Source of the DNA: Microbacterium sp. Root61
GTDB lineage: Bacteria > Actinomycetota > Actinomycetes > Actinomycetales > Microbacteriaceae
Assembly (NCBI RefSeq): GCF_001427525.1
Contig: NZ_LMGU01000001.1
Span: 3,231,713-3,295,712 of the forward strand
Reading direction: 5' to 3'
DNA length: 64,000 nucleotides
How positions within the stretch are numbered: position 1 is the stretch's first letter; every line of letters starts with the position of its first letter. The notes below the pieces were generated by a model that was not told where the DNA came from, ran no database searches, and was given only the letters and a program-made list of their open reading frames with translations. Positions 40,085 through 49,566 of this stretch are shown here, piece by piece. Position numbers and translations under genes: made by a program.

Positions 40085-42555
40085 CCGGGCGCTCGCTGCC
40101 GACCGCGCCCGTCGTGGCGGGCACGGTCTACGTCCTGGCGATGGCGGCCGTCGCCGCGGTCGCCGCGTGGCCGATCTACGCCGACCCGGCCTTCCTGATC
40201 GTGGCGGGAGCGGGCACGGTCGCGGCCGTCGGGATCGCCGCGGCGGCGCACTGGTGGCGCTGGTCGGGCTGGGTGACCGCCGGAGCGGGTGTGCTCGCGC
40301 TCCTGGTGCTCGGCGTGACGCTGGCCGTGCCGCTGCCGTGGAGCGGGCCGCTCGGCCTTCTCGGCGCGGTGCGCGACGTCGTCCTGGGTGCCGTCACCGG
40401 GTTCAAGGACCTCGTGACGGTCGAGCTGCCGGTCGGCGGCTACCGCAACCTGCTGGTGCCGGCGTTGGTGGTCTTCCTCGGCGGAGCGCTCTGTGCACTG
40501 CTCTTGTCCTGGCGGCGCGGACGCGTGGGCGCGATCGCCGTGGTCCCGGCGATCGCGATGGTGTCGTTCGGCCTCGTCTTCGGACTGCCCTCCACGAGCG
40601 CGCCGCTCGTGCTCGGGAGCGTGAGCATCCCGGCGCCGCGCGAGCTCGCCACCGGGGCCGCGGCCCTGGTGCTCTCGCTCGCATGGTTGTCGTGGCGGGC
40701 GCAGTCCGAGCGCCATGCCGCCCTCCGGCGGGCCGCCGATGCCACCGGTGTGCGCATCTCCCGCCGCCGCTCGGCGTCCGACCTGCGCCGTGCGGTCCTG
40801 GCCGGCGGCATGATCGTCGCGGCTGTCGCGATCGCGGCCGTGGCCGCCCCGGCGGTCGCCGACGGACGCACACGCGACGTGCTGCGCAGCGCCGCCGGAC
40901 CCGAGCTGGCCATCAGCCGGGCGCTGAGCCCCCTGACCTCGTACCGCACGGCCTTCGACGACGACTTCGCGCAGGTGCTGTTCCAGGTCGAGGCGGTGCA
41001 GGGGAAGCTCCCCGAACGCATCCGCATCGCGACACTCTCCGACTACGACGGCGCCACGTTCCGCGTGGCCGACGGCGGTTCCGGTGGCGAAGACTCGAGC
41101 TTCCTCCGGGTGCCCTCGCGGCGCGACGGCGGCGTCGGCGAGAGCGCGACGGTGCGGATCCGCATCGACGGGCTGGACGGTATCTGGCTTCCGACGTTCG
41201 GCACGGTCGAAGAGGTGGATTTCGACGGCGCGGATGCCGCGTCCCTGGCCGATGCGTTCTACTACAACGAGGACGCCCGGGCCGGCGTCGAGACGGCCGG
41301 CGGGGGAGTGCGGTCGGGGCAGTCGTACCTCGTCTCTGCGGTCGTCGCCCCGGAGCCTCCGCTGGAGACCCTGACCGCGCCGGGGGCGTCCCCGGCCGTC
41401 GAGCTCCCGGACACCCTCACTGCCTGGATGGACGCGCAGGATGCCGGCACCGATGGTGCGGCGCTGGCCACCCTGGTCGAGCGGCTCCGCTCGCGCGGGT
41501 ACCTCAGCCACGCGCTGGCGGTGCCCGAGGAGGGTGCCGCATGGGCCGCCGCGCTGCCCGGCTACACGTTCCAGCCGAGTGCGTCGGGGCATTCCCTCGC
41601 CCGCATCGACACGATCTTCCGGCAGCTGCTGGAGCGCGAGGCGGACGTCGACGGCACCGACGCGTCGTTGGTGGCCGCGATCGGCGACGACGAGCAGTTC
41701 GCGGTCGCGACCGCCCTGATCGCCCAGGAGCTGGGCTTCCCGTCCCGTGTCGTCGTCGGGGCGCGGCTCTCCGGAGCCGACGAGGGCGTGCCGCCCTGCG
41801 TGGACGGCGCCTGCACCGGCGCGAACCTGACGGCCTGGGTCGAGGTGCGCTCTGCGCAGGGCGACTGGGTCGCCGTCGACGTCACTCCGCAGCACGAGGA
41901 TGCCGCCGACTCGGACATCACCCGCGTCCGCGACCCGGAGAACCCGACCGAGGTGCAGCCGGAATCGGCGCGCGAGGTCGTGCCGCCCGATCCCGAGCAG
42001 CAGGACGCGCAGCCGGAGAGCGAGCCGGAGACGGCATCCGTCGACTGGGCGCTGATCGGCGAGGTGACGCGCGTCGTCGCCATCGTCGCGGCATCCCTCT
42101 TGCTCCTGTGCGGTCCGTTCGTGCTCGTCCTGGTGGCCAAGGCGTCGCGGCGGCGCCGCCGCCGCAGCGCTCCGCAGGCGGCATCCCGTGTCGTCGGGGG
42201 CTGGGACGAGTACGTCGATGCCGCCGTCGACCACGGTCTGCCGGCCCCGCGGGCACAGACCCGCAGCGAGCTCGCGGAACAGTACGCGACTCCGGATGCC
42301 CCGATGCTCGCGGTCGCCGCGGACCGAGCCGTATTCTCCGACGCGGCGCTCTCGGAGGCCGAGGCGGCGGAGTTCTGGAGACTGGTCGACCAGGAGCGTC
42401 ACCGTTTCGCCGCGGAGTCGACGGTATGGCGCAGAATCGTGGCAGCCGTATCGTTGGAGTCGTTCACCCGGAGCCTGTGGCCACGGGCGTCACGCACACG
42501 TACGACGCATCGCATCGAGAGGAGGGGGCGCGCTCCCCAGGGAGAGGCCCGCTGA
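40081..42555 (+). CDS. TgpA-like transglutaminase-fold membrane protein, catalytic residues altered
   Basis: 824 aa. About six N-terminal membrane helices, a helix near 240-260, an extracellular core domain, and a final helix around 670 with a cytoplasmic tail fit the TgpA/DUF3488-transglutaminase layout. The core aligns by GDDEQFAVATALIAQELGFP with the usual G-x-C-E/D-x-F-A motif, but the Cys is Asp537; the usual HAWVE is LTAWVE with Thr584 in place of His. Asp600 (WVAVDVTP) remains. It is therefore probably a non-catalytic member that binds peptide or acts as scaffold. Confidence 0.82.
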   Translation: MTGRSLPTAPVVAGTVYVLAMAAVAAVAAWPIYADPAFLIVAGAGTVAAVGIAAAAHWWRWSGWVTAGAGVLALLVLGVTLAVPLPWSGPLGLLGAVRDVVLGAVTGFKDLVTVELPVGGYRNLLVPALVVFLGGALCALLLSWRRGRVGAIAVVPAIAMVSFGLVFGLPSTSAPLVLGSVSIPAPRELATGAAALVLSLAWLSWRAQSERHAALRRAADATGVRISRRRSASDLRRAVLAGGMIVAAVAIAAVAAPAVADGRTRDVLRSAAGPELAISRALSPLTSYRTAFDDDFAQVLFQVEAVQGKLPERIRIATLSDYDGATFRVADGGSGGEDSSFLRVPSRRDGGVGESATVRIRIDGLDGIWLPTFGTVEEVDFDGADAASLADAFYYNEDARAGVETAGGGVRSGQSYLVSAVVAPEPPLETLTAPGASPAVELPDTLTAWMDAQDAGTDGAALATLVERLRSRGYLSHALAVPEEGAAWAAALPGYTFQPSASGHSLARIDTIFRQLLEREADVDGTDASLVAAIGDDEQFAVATALIAQELGFPSRVVVGARLSGADEGVPPCVDGACTGANLTAWVEVRSAQGDWVAVDVTPQHEDAADSDITRVRDPENPTEVQPESAREVVPPDPEQQDAQPESEPETASVDWALIGEVTRVVAIVAASLLLLCGPFVLVLVAKASRRRRRRSAPQAASRVVGGWDEYVDAAVDHGLPAPRAQTRSELAEQYATPDAPMLAVAADRAVFSDAALSEAEAAEFWRLVDQERHRFAAESTVWRRIVAAVSLESFTRSLWPRASRTRTTHRIERRGRAPQGEAR

Positions 42556-42556
42556 C

Positions 42557-44059
42557 ATGAGAGATCCGCTACTGCTGACCCTCGGGATCCTGCTCGCCGT
42601 CGCCGTGTACGTCTGGACCGCCGCGAGCCTGCACGCCGTGTTCCGCAAGGCCGGGGAAGAGGGCTGGCAGGCCTGGGTCCCGGTGCTCAACACGATCATC
42701 CTGCTGCGCCTCGGCGGCTTCTCGGGCTGGTGGGTGCTGCTCGGCCTGGTGCCGATCGTGAACATCGTCTTCGTCGTGATCCTCGTGATCGCGTACTACC
42801 GGATCAGTCGCGCCTTCGGCTTCGGAGCCGGGATGACGGTGCTCGCGGCGCTGGTGCTCCCCGTGTGGTCCACCATCCTCGGCTGGGGTTCGGCGCGCTG
42901 GCTCGGCGCCGCGCACGCCGCCGGCCACGGCCACGGTCCGGTCCGGCGCGGCGACACCGCCCTCGACGCGCGGATCCTCGGAGGTGCCGGCGAGGCCTAC
43001 GTGCCGCTGCTCCCGCCGACCGCACAGGAAGCGCCTGCCGCTCCCACTGTGGCACCGGTCGCCGCCGCCGCTTCGGCGGCGCAGCCGGTAGCCCCGACCC
43101 CGGCGCCTGCGCCCGCGCCTGCTGCCGCGTCGGAGCCCGCCGGCCCGATCGACTCGGTCCCCTTCACACCCACCCCTGCCCCGCATTCCGCGCTCGACTG
43201 GTGGGCCGACGCGGAGGCTTCTGCCGAAGAGCAGCCCGTCGAACGGGTGCGCGCGCCGTATACAGGCTCGATCCCGATCCCGCGCAACGATGCGCGCGAA
43301 GAGCCCGTTGCTCCGGCCGCGCCGCGTCGCGCGGTCGTGCCCGGTGCCGACGAGCTCCCCGAAGGGACGACGGATGCCGCGGCATCCGTCCCCTCCTTCT
43401 TCGCGGAGACACCCGCCCCCGCGCCGGCGCAGACGCCCGTCGCCTCGCCACCTGTCGCCGCGGTCGATCCGTGGGCGCCCCCGGCAGCGGTGACCACGCC
43501 GATCCCGGCCGCCGCGATGCGGGCGATGCGTTCGGCACCGGTCACGGCCGACAGCGACGGTTCGTTCGACACCTCCGGCGAGGTGTCCGCCGTTGCGGGC
43601 GCCCCGCGCCTCGGGGAACCCAAGGCCGCGCTGGCCTCCGTCTCGGCCGTGCAGCGCGGCGCAGCCTTCCCCGACCCCGAAGAGGAGTTCGACGAGACGA
43701 TCCTCGCGTTCCGGCGCCGCACCAGCTGGACGCTCACCCGCCCGCTCGGCGTGCCGGTCAAGGTCGCCGGCGACGTGCTGATCATCGGCCGCCGCCCCGC
43801 GGCGGACCCCGACTTCCCCACCGCGCAGCTGGTGCCGGTCGCGGACGAGACGCGCACGATGTCAAAGACGCACGCGCGCCTCGAACTCCACGGAGGCAGC
43901 TGGCTGGTGGTCGACCTGGACTCGACCAACGGCGTGATCCTGGTGCGCGAGGACGGCTCCGAGGTCGAGGCGACCCCGGGCGTGCCCGAGCAACTGGTCG
44001 AGCGGTTCTTCCTCGGCGACGCCGAGCTCCGGCTCGCGCAGGACTCGCTGGGATCATGA
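42557..44059 (+). CDS. DUF5684 membrane domain - FHA domain fusion protein
   Basis: 500 aa. Residues ~1-115 are a DUF5684-type membrane domain with about three helices and the signature GWQAWVPVLNTIILLRLGG. A long Ala/Pro/Glu-rich linker (~130-370) leads to an FHA domain at ~395-490, with GRRPAADP, the Ser/His of TMSKTHARLEL, and DLDSTNGVIL. FHA domains bind phosphothreonine, so this is a candidate reader for the kinase encoded upstream. The ATG is 1 nt after the transglutaminase stop and its own stop overlaps the next gene. Confidence 0.85.
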   Translation: MRDPLLLTLGILLAVAVYVWTAASLHAVFRKAGEEGWQAWVPVLNTIILLRLGGFSGWWVLLGLVPIVNIVFVVILVIAYYRISRAFGFGAGMTVLAALVLPVWSTILGWGSARWLGAAHAAGHGHGPVRRGDTALDARILGGAGEAYVPLLPPTAQEAPAAPTVAPVAAAASAAQPVAPTPAPAPAPAAASEPAGPIDSVPFTPTPAPHSALDWWADAEASAEEQPVERVRAPYTGSIPIPRNDAREEPVAPAAPRRAVVPGADELPEGTTDAAASVPSFFAETPAPAPAQTPVASPPVAAVDPWAPPAAVTTPIPAAAMRAMRSAPVTADSDGSFDTSGEVSAVAGAPRLGEPKAALASVSAVQRGAAFPDPEEEFDETILAFRRRTSWTLTRPLGVPVKVAGDVLIIGRRPAADPDFPTAQLVPVADETRTMSKTHARLELHGGSWLVVDLDSTNGVILVREDGSEVEATPGVPEQLVERFFLGDAELRLAQDSLGS

Positions 44060-44739
44060 CCTCCACCCCCGAGGGCGACGGGCCCGACGGGGGCCTGGGC
44101 GACGAGACGCTCTTCGACGACGCCGCCGAACGCACCGCGATGTCGTCGCGCCGTCGCGAGGGGACACCGGCGCTGGCGGCGCCGGAGATCGTCGCGGGGG
44201 AGTCCGCTGCGGACGATGCCGTCGAGCGCACGGAGATGTCGTCGCGCCGACGCGCCACCGCGGGGTCAGACGCCACGGCCGATGCGTGGGAGGAGACGGC
44301 ACTGGACGACCCGCTGGATTCGACCATCGTCGTCCACCGGGGCACGACCCGGATCGACGACGACACGATCCGTGCCGTGCGGGCGACGCCGCCGACGCGC
44401 ACGGCCTCGACGCCCGACCGGGCGGCGCCCGCATCGGGTCGCGCCGCCTCGGCTCCCGCCACCGGTCGGGTCGCACACGCCCCCGCGGTCGGGGCAGAAC
44501 GCTACCCCCGCAGGGCGGTGCCGAAGGCTCTGCCCGCGGCAGGCGAGGACGACACGGAGCGCCGACGGCCCGCGACCCCCGGCATCCCTCCACGGCCGTA
44601 CGGCGAAGGCCCGACGATCGACCGGGCCATCCGGAGCACCGCGCGCCGGCGCGCAGTGCTGCTGGGCGCCGCGATCCTCCTCGCCCTCGGGTCGGCCGCC
44701 GTCGTGCTGATCGCGCTGCTGGGGGGCGGGGCCGCCTGA
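44056..44739 (+). CDS. Single-pass membrane protein with repeated TxxD motifs
   Basis: 227 aa, no known family. The acidic N-terminal half carries three Thr-x-x-Asp motifs in acidic context: ETLFDD (Thr18), ETALDD (Thr81) and TTRIDDD (Thr98). It also has two copies of ERTxMSSRRR (25-34 and 58-67). A Pro/Arg-rich linker leads to a C-terminal helix (AVLLGAAILLALGSAAVVLIALL, ~202-222). pTxxD is a known FHA-binding preference, so the protein may be a substrate of the cluster's kinase and ligand of its FHA protein. Its start overlaps the FHA gene (ATGA). Confidence 0.7.
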   Translation: MTSTPEGDGPDGGLGDETLFDDAAERTAMSSRRREGTPALAAPEIVAGESAADDAVERTEMSSRRRATAGSDATADAWEETALDDPLDSTIVVHRGTTRIDDDTIRAVRATPPTRTASTPDRAAPASGRAASAPATGRVAHAPAVGAERYPRRAVPKALPAAGEDDTERRRPATPGIPPRPYGEGPTIDRAIRSTARRRAVLLGAAILLALGSAAVVLIALLGGGAA

Positions 44740-44769
44740 TCCGAGGGCCCCTGCCGAACCCGGCTCCAT

Positions 44770-44798
44770 TTGACCGCGCCCGGGAGGGCGCCTATCAT
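44770..44798 (+). promoter_or_regulatory. str operon promoter
   Basis: TTGACC (44770-44775), 17 nt, TATCAT (44793-44798). The spacer contains a perfect dyad, GCGCCC-ggga-GGGCGC (44776-44791), which could be an operator. Confidence 0.7.
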
Positions 44799-45040
44799 AG
44801 ATCGGGTGTGCGCTCATGCGCGCTTTGTGCTGCGCCTCGGCGCGTCGCAGGGTCGTGGACGCACCATCTCAGGGAACCGACCTGCGAACAGGTCAACCCC
44901 CACGGCTTGTCCACGAAAACATCGACAGTCTGCTGTCGTTCCGGTGGATCCACGTGAACCCGACGGCCTCGGATCGAAAGATCCGTCGCACGGGGAGAGA
45001 ACACGAACGCTGTCACCGTGCAGCACAACAAGGAGAGAAC
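44799..45040 (+). promoter_or_regulatory. Long untranslated leader of rpsL
   Basis: About 235 nt separate the predicted transcription start from the rpsL GTG. No gene fits. Small hairpins are possible at GACCTG...CAGGTC near 44879-44897 and GGATC-gaaa-GATCC near 44972-44985, and AAGGAGAG precedes the start. The leader could mediate ribosomal-protein feedback or attenuation, but no known motif was recognised. Confidence 0.4.
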
Positions 45041-45409
45041 GTGCCAACCATTCAGCAGTTGGTTCGCAAGGGTCGCTCGCCCAAGGTCACCAAGACCAAG
45101 GCGCCGGCGCTCAAGTCGAACCCCCAGCAGGCGGGCGTCTGCACCCGCGTGTACACGACCACGCCCAAGAAGCCGAACTCGGCGATGCGCAAGGTCGCCC
45201 GTGTCAAGCTTCGCAACGGTTCCGAAGTCACCGCCTACATCCCCGGCGAGGGCCACAACCTGCAGGAGCACTCCCTCGTTCTCGTCCGCGGCGGTCGTGT
45301 GAAAGACCTCCCCGGTGTCCGTTACAAGATCGTCCGCGGTGCGCTCGACACCCAGGCCGTCAAGAACCGTAAGCAGGCTCGTAGCCGCTACGGTGCGAAG
45401 AAGGGCTGA
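45041..45409 (+). CDS. rpsL: 30S ribosomal protein S12
   Basis: 122 aa, GTG start with AAGGAGA 7-8 nt upstream. The sequence is the standard actinobacterial S12, beginning [15 protein letters not shown]. The streptomycin loops [12 protein letters not shown] and [12 protein letters not shown] carry the wild-type lysines. It leads the str operon and is followed 5 nt later by rpsG. Confidence 0.97.
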   Translation: MPTIQQLVRKGRSPKVTKTKAPALKSNPQQAGVCTRVYTTTPKKPNSAMRKVARVKLRNGSEVTAYIPGEGHNLQEHSLVLVRGGRVKDLPGVRYKIVRGALDTQAVKNRKQARSRYGAKKG

Positions 45410-45414
45410 GTCAG

Positions 45415-45915
45415 ATGCCTCGTAAAGGTCCCGTCACCAAGCGCCCCGTCGTCAACGACCCGGTATACGGTGCTCCGATCGTCAGCCAGCTGGTGAACAA
45501 GATCCTCGTCGATGGCAAGAAGTCCATCGCCGAATCGATCGTCTACACCGCCCTCAAGGGCGTTGAGGCGAAGAACGGCGGCCAGGACGCCGTCGCAACG
45601 CTCAAGAAGGCGCTCGACAACGTCCGGCCCACCCTCGAGGTCAAGAGCCGCCGTGTCGGTGGCTCGACCTACCAGGTGCCGATCGAAGTCAAGCCGCACC
45701 GTGCGAACACGCTGGCCCTCCGCTGGCTCGTGAGCTACGCCAAGGGTCGTCGTGAGAAGACCATGATCGAGCGCCTCCAGAACGAGATCCTGGATGCCTC
45801 GAACGGCCTGGGTGCCGCGGTCAAGCGCCGCGAAGACACCCACAAGATGGCCGAGTCGAACCGCGCCTTCGCGCGGCCGGACCCGATCCTGGGTCCGGCC
45901 GCCCCACCTGCCTGA
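45415..45915 (+). CDS. rpsG: 30S ribosomal protein S7 with atypical C-terminus
   Basis: 166 aa. The body is a normal S7 ([19 protein letters not shown] through [17 protein letters not shown]). Actinobacterial S7 normally ends about five residues later in AHYRW, at 156 aa. Here the frame instead continues into [13 protein letters not shown], encoded by a perfect 12-bp inverted repeat (45873-45884 and 45891-45902). The native terminal residues are missing and about ten foreign ones are added. The tail contacts the mRNA exit region, so a functional effect is possible; a sequence or assembly error cannot be excluded. Confidence 0.93.
   Translation: MPRKGPVTKRPVVNDPVYGAPIVSQLVNKILVDGKKSIAESIVYTALKGVEAKNGGQDAVATLKKALDNVRPTLEVKSRRVGGSTYQVPIEVKPHRANTLALRWLVSYAKGRREKTMIERLQNEILDASNGLGAAVKRREDTHKMAESNRAFARPDPILGPAAPPA
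45873..45902. repeat. Perfect palindrome inside the 3' end of rpsG
   Basis: GCGGCCGGACCC (45873-45884), loop GATCCT, GGGTCCGGCCGC (45891-45902). It lies in frame at the point where the S7 sequence departs from its family. As RNA it would form a very stable hairpin at the end of the rpsG coding region, ahead of fusA. Confidence 0.6.
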
Positions 45916-45960
45916 TCGTCACGAACGATCGACTGGATTCCAACAAGTAAGGAACACCCC

Positions 45961-48072
45961 GTGGCACAAGACGTGCTCACCGACCTGACCAAGGTCCGCA
46001 ACATCGGCATCATGGCGCACATCGATGCCGGCAAGACGACGACGACCGAGCGCATCCTGTTCTACACGGGAACCAACCACAAGATCGGCGAGACGCACGA
46101 CGGCGCCTCGACCACCGACTGGATGGAGCAGGAGCAGGAGCGTGGCATCACGATCACCTCCGCTGCTGTGACGTGCTTCTGGGACAAGAACCAGATCAAC
46201 ATCATCGACACGCCCGGTCACGTCGACTTCACCGTCGAGGTGGAGCGCTCGCTCCGCGTCCTCGACGGCGCCGTCGCCGTCTTCGACGGCAAGGAGGGCG
46301 TCGAGCCCCAGTCCGAGACCGTCTGGCGTCAGGCCGACAAGTACGACGTCCCGCGTATCTGCTTCGTCAACAAGATGGACAAGCTGGGCGCCGACTTCTA
46401 CTTCACGGTCGACACCATCGTCAACAAGCTCAAGGCCAAGCCGCTGGTCATCCAGCTGCCGATCGGCGCCGAGAACGACTTCGTCGGCGTCGTCGACCTG
46501 GTCGAGATGCGTGCCCTCGTCTGGGCCGGCGACTCCAAGGGTGATGTCACCATGGGCGCCAAGTACGAGATCCAGGAGATCCCCGCCGACATGGCGGAGG
46601 TCGTCGCGAAGTACCGCGAGCTCCTCCTCGAGACCGTCGCCGAATCGGACGAGCACCTCCTCGAGAAGCACTTCGGTGGCGAGGGCCTCACGGTCGCCGA
46701 GATCAAGGGCGCCATCCGCAAGCTGACGGTCACCTCGGAGCTCTACCCGGTGCTGTGTGGCTCGGCGTTCAAGAACCGCGGCGTGCAGCCGATGCTCGAC
46801 GCGGTCATCGACTACCTGCCTTCGCCGCTGGACGTGCCCGCCATCGAGGCGCACGACCCGAAGAACGAAGAGATCGTCATCGAGCGCCACGCCGACCGCG
46901 ACGAGCCGTTCACGGCTCTGGCGTTCAAGATCGTGACGCACCCGTTCTTCGGTCGCCTCACCTACATCCGCGTGTACTCCGGTCACCTGGATTCCGGTGC
47001 GCAGATCGTCAACTCGACGAAGTCCAAGAAGGAACGCATCGGGAAGATCTTCCAGATGTACGCCAACAAGGAGAACCCGGTCCCCTCGGTCACCGCGGGT
47101 CACATCTACGCGGTCATCGGCCTCAAGGACACGACCACGGGCGACACGCTCTGCGACGCGCAGCACCAGGTCGTGCTCGAGTCCATGACGTTCCCCGAGC
47201 CGGTCATCGAGGTCGCGATCGAGCCCAAGACGAAGGCCGACCAGGAGAAGCTGGGTCTCGCGATCCAGAAGCTCGCGGAGGAGGACCCGACGTTCCGCGT
47301 CGAGCAGAACTCCGACACCGGTCAGACCGTCATCAAGGGCATGGGCGAGCTTCACCTCGACATCCTGGTCGACCGCATGAAGCGCGAGTTCAAGGTCGAG
47401 GCCAACGTCGGAAAGCCGCAGGTCGCGTACCGCGAGACGATCAAGAAGGCCGTCGAGCGTCACGACTACACGCACAAGAAGCAGACCGGTGGTTCTGGTC
47501 AGTTCGCGAAGATCCAGTTCGCGCTCGAGCCCCTCGAGGTCTCGGCCGACAAGATCTACGAGTTCGAGAACAAGGTCACCGGTGGTCGTATCCCGCGCGA
47601 GTACATCGCTCCGGTCGACCAGGGCTTCCAGGACGCCATGAACGTCGGCGTGCTCGCCGGCTACCCCATGGTGGGCGTGAAGGCGATCCTCATGGACGGC
47701 GCGTCGCACGACGTCGACTCGTCCGAGATGGCGTTCAAGATCGCCGGCTCGATGGGCTTCAAGGAGGCGGTCCGCAAGGCGCACCCCGTCATCCTCGAGC
47801 CGCTCATGGGCGTCGAGGTCCGTACGCCCGAGGAGTACATGGGCGACGTCATCGGCGACCTGAACTCGCGTCGTGGCCAGATCCAGTCGATGGAAGATGC
47901 CCAGGGCGTCAAGGTCGTGCGGGCGCTGGTGCCGCTGTCCGAGATGTTCGGCTACATCGGTGACCTGCGCTCGAAGACTTCGGGTCGCGCCGTCTACTCG
48001 ATGGAATTCGACAGCTACGCCGAGGTTCCTCGCGCCGTCGCTGACGAGATTGTCCAGAAGAAGGGCGAGTGA
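45961..48072 (+). CDS. fusA: Elongation factor G
   Basis: 703 aa, GTG start, with an AAGGAA site 8 nt upstream. The GTPase motifs are [28 protein letters not shown] and [10 protein letters not shown]. The C-terminal EF-G domains are intact ([38 protein letters not shown]). It catalyses translocation. The gap from rpsG is 45 nt with a short GATCGT/ACGATC hairpin. A 12-bp hairpin follows its stop. Confidence 0.97.
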   Translation: MAQDVLTDLTKVRNIGIMAHIDAGKTTTTERILFYTGTNHKIGETHDGASTTDWMEQEQERGITITSAAVTCFWDKNQINIIDTPGHVDFTVEVERSLRVLDGAVAVFDGKEGVEPQSETVWRQADKYDVPRICFVNKMDKLGADFYFTVDTIVNKLKAKPLVIQLPIGAENDFVGVVDLVEMRALVWAGDSKGDVTMGAKYEIQEIPADMAEVVAKYRELLLETVAESDEHLLEKHFGGEGLTVAEIKGAIRKLTVTSELYPVLCGSAFKNRGVQPMLDAVIDYLPSPLDVPAIEAHDPKNEEIVIERHADRDEPFTALAFKIVTHPFFGRLTYIRVYSGHLDSGAQIVNSTKSKKERIGKIFQMYANKENPVPSVTAGHIYAVIGLKDTTTGDTLCDAQHQVVLESMTFPEPVIEVAIEPKTKADQEKLGLAIQKLAEEDPTFRVEQNSDTGQTVIKGMGELHLDILVDRMKREFKVEANVGKPQVAYRETIKKAVERHDYTHKKQTGGSGQFAKIQFALEPLEVSADKIYEFENKVTGGRIPREYIAPVDQGFQDAMNVGVLAGYPMVGVKAILMDGASHDVDSSEMAFKIAGSMGFKEAVRKAHPVILEPLMGVEVRTPEEYMGDVIGDLNSRRGQIQSMEDAQGVKVVRALVPLSEMFGYIGDLRSKTSGRAVYSMEFDSYAEVPRAVADEIVQKKGE

Positions 48073-48076
48073 TTCA

Positions 48077-48107
48077 CGGATGCCTCGGCATGGCGCCGAG
48101 GCATCCG
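48077..48107 (+). terminator. Hairpin between fusA and tuf
   Basis: CGGATGCCTCGG (48077-48088) pairs perfectly with CCGAGGCATCCG (48096-48107) around a 7-nt loop, 4 nt after the fusA stop. It probably terminates or attenuates the str transcript before tuf. Confidence 0.65.
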
Positions 48108-48149
48108 CACCCGTCTGCATCCACAACTTCACAGCTTCACACTCAATCT

Positions 48150-48236
48150 CTCTACTAAAGTAGAAACCAATCCCCGTAGAGTTCCGGTCGCAAACCAGCG
48201 CCCGGCGCATCTACACGAATGTCCTAGGAGGACCCC
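48150..48236 (+). promoter_or_regulatory. tuf promoter region
   Basis: TAGAGT at 48177-48182 is a likely -10 box for a separate tuf transcript; no good -35 was found. Upstream is a small dyad CTACT-aa-AGTAG (48153-48164) in an unusually AT-rich stretch. AGGAGG at 48226-48231 is a strong ribosome-binding site 5 nt before the GTG. Confidence 0.45.
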
Positions 48237-49430
48237 GTGGCCAAGGCCAAATTCGAGCGGACCAAGCCGCACGTAAACATCGGAACCATCGGTCACGTCG
48301 ACCACGGCAAGACCACGCTCACCGCTGCGATCTCGAAGGTGCTCGCCGACAAGTACCCGTCGGCCACCAACGTGCAGCGTGACTTCGCGTCGATCGACTC
48401 GGCTCCCGAAGAGCGTCAGCGTGGTATCACGATCAACATCTCGCACGTCGAGTACGAGACGCCGAAGCGCCACTACGCGCACGTCGACGCCCCGGGTCAC
48501 GCCGACTACATCAAGAACATGATCACCGGTGCTGCTCAGATGGACGGCGCGATCCTCGTGGTCGCCGCCACCGACGGCCCCATGGCTCAGACGCGCGAGC
48601 ACGTGCTGCTGGCCAAGCAGGTCGGCGTGCCGTACCTGATGGTCGCGCTGAACAAGGCCGACATGGTCGACGACGAGGAGATCCTGGAGCTCGTCGAGCT
48701 CGAGGTTCGCGAGCTGCTGTCCAGCCAGGGCTTCCCCGGCGACGACGCTCCCGTCATCCGCGTCTCGGGCCTGAAGGCTCTCGAGGGCGACCCCGAGTGG
48801 GCCGAGAAGATCATCGAGCTCATGAACGCCGCGGACGAGAGCATCCCCGACCCCGTGCGTGACCGCGACAAGCCGTTCCTCATGCCCGTCGAGGACGTCT
48901 TCACGATCACCGGTCGTGGCACGGTCGTCACGGGTCGCGCCGAGCGCGGCACCCTCGCGATCAACTCCGAGGTCGAGATCGTGGGTCTGCGCCCGACGCA
49001 GAAGACGATCGTCACCGGTATCGAGATGTTCCACAAGCAGCTCGACGAGGCATGGGCCGGCGAGAACTGTGGTCTGCTCCTCCGCGGCACCAAGCGTGAC
49101 GACGTCGAGCGTGGCCAGGTTGTCGTCAAGCCCGGTTCCGTGACCCCGCACACCAACTTCGAGGGCACGGCGTACATCCTGTCCAAGGAGGAGGGTGGCC
49201 GTCACAACCCGTTCTTCACGAACTACCGCCCGCAGTTCTACTTCCGCACCACCGACGTCACCGGCGTCATCTCGCTGCCCGAGGGCACCGAGATGGTCAT
49301 GCCCGGCGACACCACGGACATGACCGTTGAGCTGATCCAGCCCATCGCCATGGAAGAGGGCCTCGGCTACGCGATCCGTGAGGGTGGCCGCACCGTCGGC
49401 GCCGGCACGGTCACGAAGATCCTGAAGTAG
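48237..49430 (+). CDS. tuf: Elongation factor Tu
   Basis: 397 aa, GTG start. G1 GHVDHGKTT, switch [18 protein letters not shown] in [12 protein letters not shown], and domains II-III ([33 protein letters not shown]) are intact. It delivers aminoacyl-tRNA to the ribosome. Both its own promoter and a hairpin from fusA precede it; a strong terminator follows 20 nt after the stop. Confidence 0.97.
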   Translation: MAKAKFERTKPHVNIGTIGHVDHGKTTLTAAISKVLADKYPSATNVQRDFASIDSAPEERQRGITINISHVEYETPKRHYAHVDAPGHADYIKNMITGAAQMDGAILVVAATDGPMAQTREHVLLAKQVGVPYLMVALNKADMVDDEEILELVELEVRELLSSQGFPGDDAPVIRVSGLKALEGDPEWAEKIIELMNAADESIPDPVRDRDKPFLMPVEDVFTITGRGTVVTGRAERGTLAINSEVEIVGLRPTQKTIVTGIEMFHKQLDEAWAGENCGLLLRGTKRDDVERGQVVVKPGSVTPHTNFEGTAYILSKEEGGRHNPFFTNYRPQFYFRTTDVTGVISLPEGTEMVMPGDTTDMTVELIQPIAMEEGLGYAIREGGRTVGAGTVTKILK

Positions 49431-49449
49431 TCTTCGCAGCATTTCCGAC

Positions 49450-49481
49450 AGAGGGTCGGGTCCGAAAGGGCCCGGCCCTCT
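49450..49481 (+). terminator. tuf terminator
   Basis: AGAGGGTCGGGTCC (49450-49463), loop GAAA, GGGCCCGGCCCTCT (49468-49481). Fourteen pairs including two G-U wobbles, 20 nt after the tuf stop; no long U-tract. Confidence 0.8.
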
Positions 49482-49566
49482 GTGGCGTTCCGGGGCTGTT
49501 GACGAACGAGGCTGCGGCATCCAAGAATGAGTGCTGAGTGGCCCGGTGGGCCGTAAAGGAGCAGAC

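Noticed and set aside
45160..45330. Streptomycin-resistance substitutions in rpsL
   Set aside because: Both key lysines (TTPKKPNS and GGRVKDLPG) are wild type.
45919..48210. A 763-codon open frame antisense to fusA
   Set aside because: Shadow of fusA; low-complexity product without a plausible start signal.
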